Source: Verrucomicrobiota bacterium (GTDB lineage: Bacteria; Verrucomicrobiota; Verrucomicrobiia; Limisphaerales; UBA1096). From it: a DNA stretch of 8,001 bases. Below are positions 5,820 to 8,001 of this stretch, in pieces. The stretch spans positions 1 through 8,001 of the forward strand of contig DQOE01000239.1 of assembly GCA_015658765.1 (NCBI GenBank), written 5' to 3'. Under the pieces are notes generated by a model. That model ran no database searches. It was not told where the DNA came from and was given only the letters and a program-made list of their open reading frames with translations. How positions within the stretch are numbered: position 1 is the first letter of the stretch; each line of letters starts with the position of its first letter. The position numbers and the translations under genes are program-made.

Positions 5820-6373
5820 GCAGCGTGCGCCTCGATCGGGCCATCAGTCCAAATCACGTGATCGGCTCGCCTCATTTTTTCATCCACCGCCATCTGCGCC
5901 GCAATCCGGCTGTCGATCTCCCCGTCACTCCACCCGCGAGCACGGAGGCGCTCGCGCTGCAACTCCGGCGAACAGGCCACGCACGCAATCTTGTCGAAGC
6001 TGGATTCGGCCTGCGTCTCGAACAACAGCGGAATGACCGCCACCGCCAGCCGCTCACCCGCCACCGACCAGTCCCCAAGCCGCGCCTGCCACACTTTACG
6101 AATGCGGGGATGCAAAATGCCCTCCAGTTTTTCACGTGCCGTCGAGTCCCTGAAAACCAACTCGCCAACCTTGGCCCGATCCAGCGAATCATCCCCCAGC
6201 AACACTGCGCCGCCGAACGCCTCGACGATCTCCGCCAGGGCGGGTTGGCCCGGGGCGACCAATTCTCGGGCGAGTGCATCCGAGTCGCACACCTTCGCGC
6301 CGCGCTTGGCCAGGAGTTCAGCTGCCGTGGACTTGCCCATCCCGATTCCGCCCGTGAGCCCCAGTCGAATCAT
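5777..6373 (-). CDS. coaE: Dephospho-CoA kinase
   Basis: CoaE phosphorylates the ribose 3' hydroxyl of dephospho-CoA with ATP, the last step of coenzyme A synthesis. The 198-residue protein has the usual length. It shows the Walker A loop GGIGMGKST at 8-16, the substrate-site acidic cluster CDSDALARELVAPGQPAL at 29-45, the HPRIR segment, the IPLLFE motif, and the lid and C-terminal region with RGWSDGEIDSRIAAQ and DEKMRRADHVI. The ATG at 6373-6371 gives the canonical MIRLGLTGG start. It begins 8 bp after the stop of the DHOD-like gene on the same strand, so the two are likely co-transcribed. Its last 14 codons overlap the membrane protein gene antisense, but the overlap falls after the conserved region. 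Confidence 0.95.
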   Translation of the reverse strand: MIRLGLTGGIGMGKSTAAELLAKRGAKVCDSDALARELVAPGQPALAEIVEAFGGAVLLGDDSLDRAKVGELVFRDSTAREKLEGILHPRIRKVWQARLGDWSVAGERLAVAVIPLLFETQAESSFDKIACVACSPELQRERLRARGWSDGEIDSRIAAQMAVDEKMRRADHVIWTDGPIEAHAAQWDSVLSSWDVLD

Positions 6374-6381
6374 CGCCCCGA

Positions 6382-7446
6382 TTAAAACCCCTCCCGCCGA
6401 ATGGCCAAGCCCAAACCGGGATTCAGCATCGCCGCCGTGGCGAACTGCACCGCCTCACAACCTCGATCGAGGCATGCCCGAACATCCGCCGCTTGGCCAA
6501 GCCCACCAACCCCCACCAGGCGCACATCAATTCCGAACTCCCGGATCAAGCCGTCAAACAAAGCCAACTGCTCCAGCGTCGTCTCACGGATCACCTCCCC
6601 GGCAATCCCCCGGCATTGGCCCTCAAACAGCAACTCGGCGTTGCGTTGCCGCACTTTCGCCGACAAGCCGTTGACCATCACCAGCGCATCAGCAGACGGC
6701 GCAACCACCTCAACCAGCGCGTGCGCTGTTTCCCGATTGTTGATATGCCCAACCTTCAGCAGCAGCGGCGTGTCCGGCAACGCCTCACGCAACTGGGCCG
6801 CCACGATCCCCGCGTCGGTTGGATTGAGAAAAAGCTGGCCATCGACACTGCTGACGTTCGGGCAACTGAAGTTGGCTTCCACTCCGTCCGCACCACTCTC
6901 GACAGCCCACCGGGCGCATTGCGCGTAGTCGGCAGCGAGGTCATCGATCGACCAACCGTCCTGAGCCGTGGCAACAACGGAGACGCAGAGGAACTTGCCC
7001 TTGGCCAGGCGCGAGCGAGTTGCCGCCACGTCATCCCGCCAAAAGCTCGGCGGCTTCGATGGCATGCCGAACGACACCGCCCAACTGCCGTTCATCACGC
7101 TGGCAACGCTCAATTCCGCCGGCACCACGCCACCCTCCCATGCAATCGGCTGAAGATTCGGCAACCCGTACGAGTGCCTCTCGCAACTCCGCACCGTCTT
7201 GTAAGTCAGGACATCGAAACCAAGGGAGGCGTAATAAAGCAGCCACTTACCGTTGAGAAGCGGGCCGGCCGCAATGCCAAGCGGCGAATCAACCGGCACG
7301 CCACAGTAGAGCCACTCACCGCCCACGCCCGGAACCGCATCGCCAACCGGCTCCGGCGCGTGGTCATAATTCCAGGCGTAATCCTGCGTGATGTCGTATT
7401 TCGCGTAGCCGGAATCCACGTCGCCGCTGAAACTACCCCAAGCCAC
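6382..7446 (-). CDS. Dihydroorotate dehydrogenase-like FMN oxidoreductase
   Basis: This is a 354-residue TIM-barrel flavoprotein of the dihydroorotate/dihydropyrimidine dehydrogenase superfamily. An N-terminal extension of about 45 residues precedes the barrel. Then come SPLGIAAGPLLNGKWLLYY at 54-72, the segment VLTYKTVRS at 79-87, the active-site motif NFSCPN at 192-197 with Cys195 where class 1 enzymes have their catalytic base, LLLKVG at 228-233, VMVNGLS at 256-262, and the FMN phosphate-binding region VGVGGL at 311-316 and QFATA at 334-338. Orotate enzymes usually have an N-S-M-G-L-P type loop; here the corresponding stretch reads VSFGMPS (124-130), so the substrate may differ. The GTG at 7446 is the only plausible start in frame; a stop lies about 50 bp upstream and no Shine-Dalgarno sequence is clear. 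coaE follows 8 bp downstream. A role in pyrimidine synthesis (pyrD) is possible but not shown. Confidence 0.83.
   Translation of the reverse strand: MAWGSFSGDVDSGYAKYDITQDYAWNYDHAPEPVGDAVPGVGGEWLYCGVPVDSPLGIAAGPLLNGKWLLYYASLGFDVLTYKTVRSCERHSYGLPNLQPIAWEGGVVPAELSVASVMNGSWAVSFGMPSKPPSFWRDDVAATRSRLAKGKFLCVSVVATAQDGWSIDDLAADYAQCARWAVESGADGVEANFSCPNVSSVDGQLFLNPTDAGIVAAQLREALPDTPLLLKVGHINNRETAHALVEVVAPSADALVMVNGLSAKVRQRNAELLFEGQCRGIAGEVIRETTLEQLALFDGLIREFGIDVRLVGVGGLGQAADVRACLDRGCEAVQFATAAMLNPGLGLAIRREGF
6489..6502. repeat. Dispersed palindrome copy 7
   Basis: The 13-mer CTTGGCCAAGCGG is present on the minus strand (core 6492-6501), inside the DHOD-like gene, encoding Leu-Gly-Gln-Ala at residues 316-319. 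This is the only 13-mer read on the minus strand; the 10-bp core is strand-symmetric. The eighth copy of the core family is the one-mismatch group at 841, 3541, 6305 and 7000, which is not listed separately. Confidence 0.65.
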
Positions 7447-7475
7447 CGCAACGGGCGAGCGCGGGACATCCCCTC

Positions 7476-7504
7476 TAAATAAAGAGAATTCTTAAACCAA
7501 TCAA
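7476..7504 (-). promoter_or_regulatory. Weak candidate promoter for the DHOD-like gene and coaE
   Basis: On the minus strand TTGATT (7504-7499) and TATTTA (7481-7476) are separated by exactly 17 bases. They match sigma-70 consensus at four of six and three of six positions. Transcription from here would start about 20-25 bases before the GTG at 7446. The match is weak and lies in AT-rich sequence where such matches are common. Confidence 0.25.
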
Positions 7505-7605
7505 TGTGAAGCGAGCACAGAAAAGAGCAATAGATTCGACTCCAAGCAAGACAGCAAAGGCTGATTTGCGCCAACTGATTGCTTCACCAGCTGCTTTGTC
7601 ATCAT
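7501..7605 (-). CDS. Doubtful 34-residue ORF overlapping the phospholipase stop
   Basis: The phospholipase stop and this ORF share bases as TAATG. The ORF reads MMTKQLVKQSVGANQPLLSC and ends LLLFSVLASH. It has a basic N-terminus and a moderately hydrophobic C-terminal half, but no family is recognised and there is no separate ribosome binding site. It covers most of the gap between the phospholipase gene and the DHOD-like gene. It may be chance reading through AT-rich sequence; it is listed because of the coupling-type overlap. Confidence 0.2.
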   Translation of the reverse strand: MMTKQLVKQSVGANQPLLSCLESNLLLFSVLASH

Positions 7606-8001
7606 TAATTTTTTTCTTTTGATTCTGTTTTTTGGATATTCAACAAGAAATTACGGATTAAAACTGCTCCAGACATTCCCTCCAGTGCATTTGCCTCCTC
7701 CGCAGGATAAAATAGTGGGTTTAATCTGCCTGGCCGAACATCTCCAGGGAGAGAAACCCTATAACTTGAAACACTTTCGACAGATTCAGGAAAATCCGTG
7801 CTTATGTATTGCGCCCCGGATGAAAAAGCCTTTTGCATTTTTGAGTAATCATTATTTCTGGCCTCAGCCAAATCCGAGTCAGCCCTGGTTCGGACAAGGT
7901 AACCCCCCTTAACTCTATTCTTTATTGCTGAATAATTTTTAACAGGATCATTTATTTTCAAAAAAGCAGATTCCGGGTTTCCCGGAGGAGAACTAACGAA
8001 C
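7605..8001 (-). CDS. PI-PLC-C1-type phospholipase, C-terminal part (N-terminus off window)
   Basis: The frame is open from base 8001 to the TAA at 7607-7605, giving 131 codons of a longer protein. It reads SSPPGNPESAFLKINDP, then GGYLVRTRADSDLAEARNND, then SSGAQYISTDFPES, then SYRVSLPGD and RLNPLFYP. The series F-x-K-x-NDP, GY-V-RTRADxDxxEAR-ND, A-SGAQ-STD-P and YRV-x-x-PG matches my memory of the C-terminal end of the calcium-dependent phosphoinositide phospholipase C family (PI-PLC-C1) found in many bacteria. In that family the protein is usually secreted, but the signal peptide would be outside the window. A tail of about 30 residues after NPLFYP ends in a Lys/Glu-rich stretch. A TTG at 7961 could be miscalled as the start; it lies inside the conserved region. 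The gene is visibly more AT-rich than all others here. Confidence 0.72.
   Translation of the reverse strand, partial: FVSSPPGNPESAFLKINDPVKNYSAIKNRVKGGYLVRTRADSDLAEARNNDYSKMQKAFSSGAQYISTDFPESVESVSSYRVSLPGDVRPGRLNPLFYPAEEANALEGMSGAVLIRNFLLNIQKTESKEKN

Noticed and set aside
6493..7482. 329-codon plus-strand open frame
   Set aside because: It is antisense to the DHOD-like gene, which has clear family motifs; the plus-strand translation is Arg/His/Pro-rich shadow sequence.
7619..7912. 97-codon plus-strand open frame
   Set aside because: It is antisense to the conserved phospholipase segment.
7605..7961. A complete 118-residue gene starting at TTG 7961
   Set aside because: The frame continues open to base 8001 and the upstream residues continue the phospholipase family pattern, so the TTG is internal.
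1..8001. CRISPR array, tRNA, rRNA, integrase or defence system
   Set aside because: No regularly spaced direct repeats, cloverleaf, rRNA signature or recognisable defence or mobility gene was seen on either strand.

Overview
The window looks like ordinary chromosomal sequence from a GC-rich bacterium. I infer Verrucomicrobiota, or a close relative in the PVC group. The grounds are a Tat-exported Gfo/Idh/MocA oxidoreductase, a 33-residue bS22/mS38-like (AURKAIP1/COX24) protein, a DUF2203 protein, the near-absence of clear Shine-Dalgarno sequences, and a PI-PLC-C1-type gene. No rRNA, tRNA, CRISPR array, insertion sequence or phage gene was recognised.

Layout. On the minus strand at the left edge are miaE (tRNA hydroxylase) and, 13 bp behind it, the first 164 codons of a Gfo/Idh/MocA oxidoreductase that runs off the window. 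An AT-richer intergenic region of about 290 bp, with an imperfect inverted repeat, separates miaE from a divergent plus-strand cluster. That cluster is purN, a 40-residue basic small protein, hisG (long form), a 33-residue bS22/mS38-like ribosomal protein, a TPR lipoprotein, a DUF2203 protein and a small membrane protein. Several of its junctions are tight or overlapping. Converging on it from the right is a minus-strand pair: a dihydroorotate dehydrogenase-like enzyme and coaE, 8 bp apart. At the far right, after a visible drop in G+C, is the C-terminal part of a PI-PLC-C1-type phospholipase, also minus strand, whose N-terminus lies beyond the window.

How the genes fit together. The plus-strand cluster mixes purine synthesis (purN), the ATP-consuming first step of histidine synthesis (hisG, whose pathway returns AICAR to purine synthesis), translation (bS22-like protein) and an envelope TPR lipoprotein. 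coaE and the DHOD-like gene are also nucleotide or cofactor related. This is a housekeeping block rather than a specialised accessory system.

The most unusual signal is not a gene. The 10-bp palindrome CTTGGCCAAG occurs exactly eight times in 8 kb. Five of these extend to the same 13-mer CTTGGCCAAGCGG, counting both strands. Copies lie in intergenic DNA and inside genes, in more than one reading frame, with several one-mismatch variants. This resembles a genome-wide dispersed palindrome such as cyanobacterial HIP1, or an uptake-type sequence. Other points worth a look are two tiny basic proteins likely to be missed by gene callers, a substrate pocket in the DHOD-like enzyme that seems to differ from orotate enzymes, and the compositional break before the phospholipase gene.
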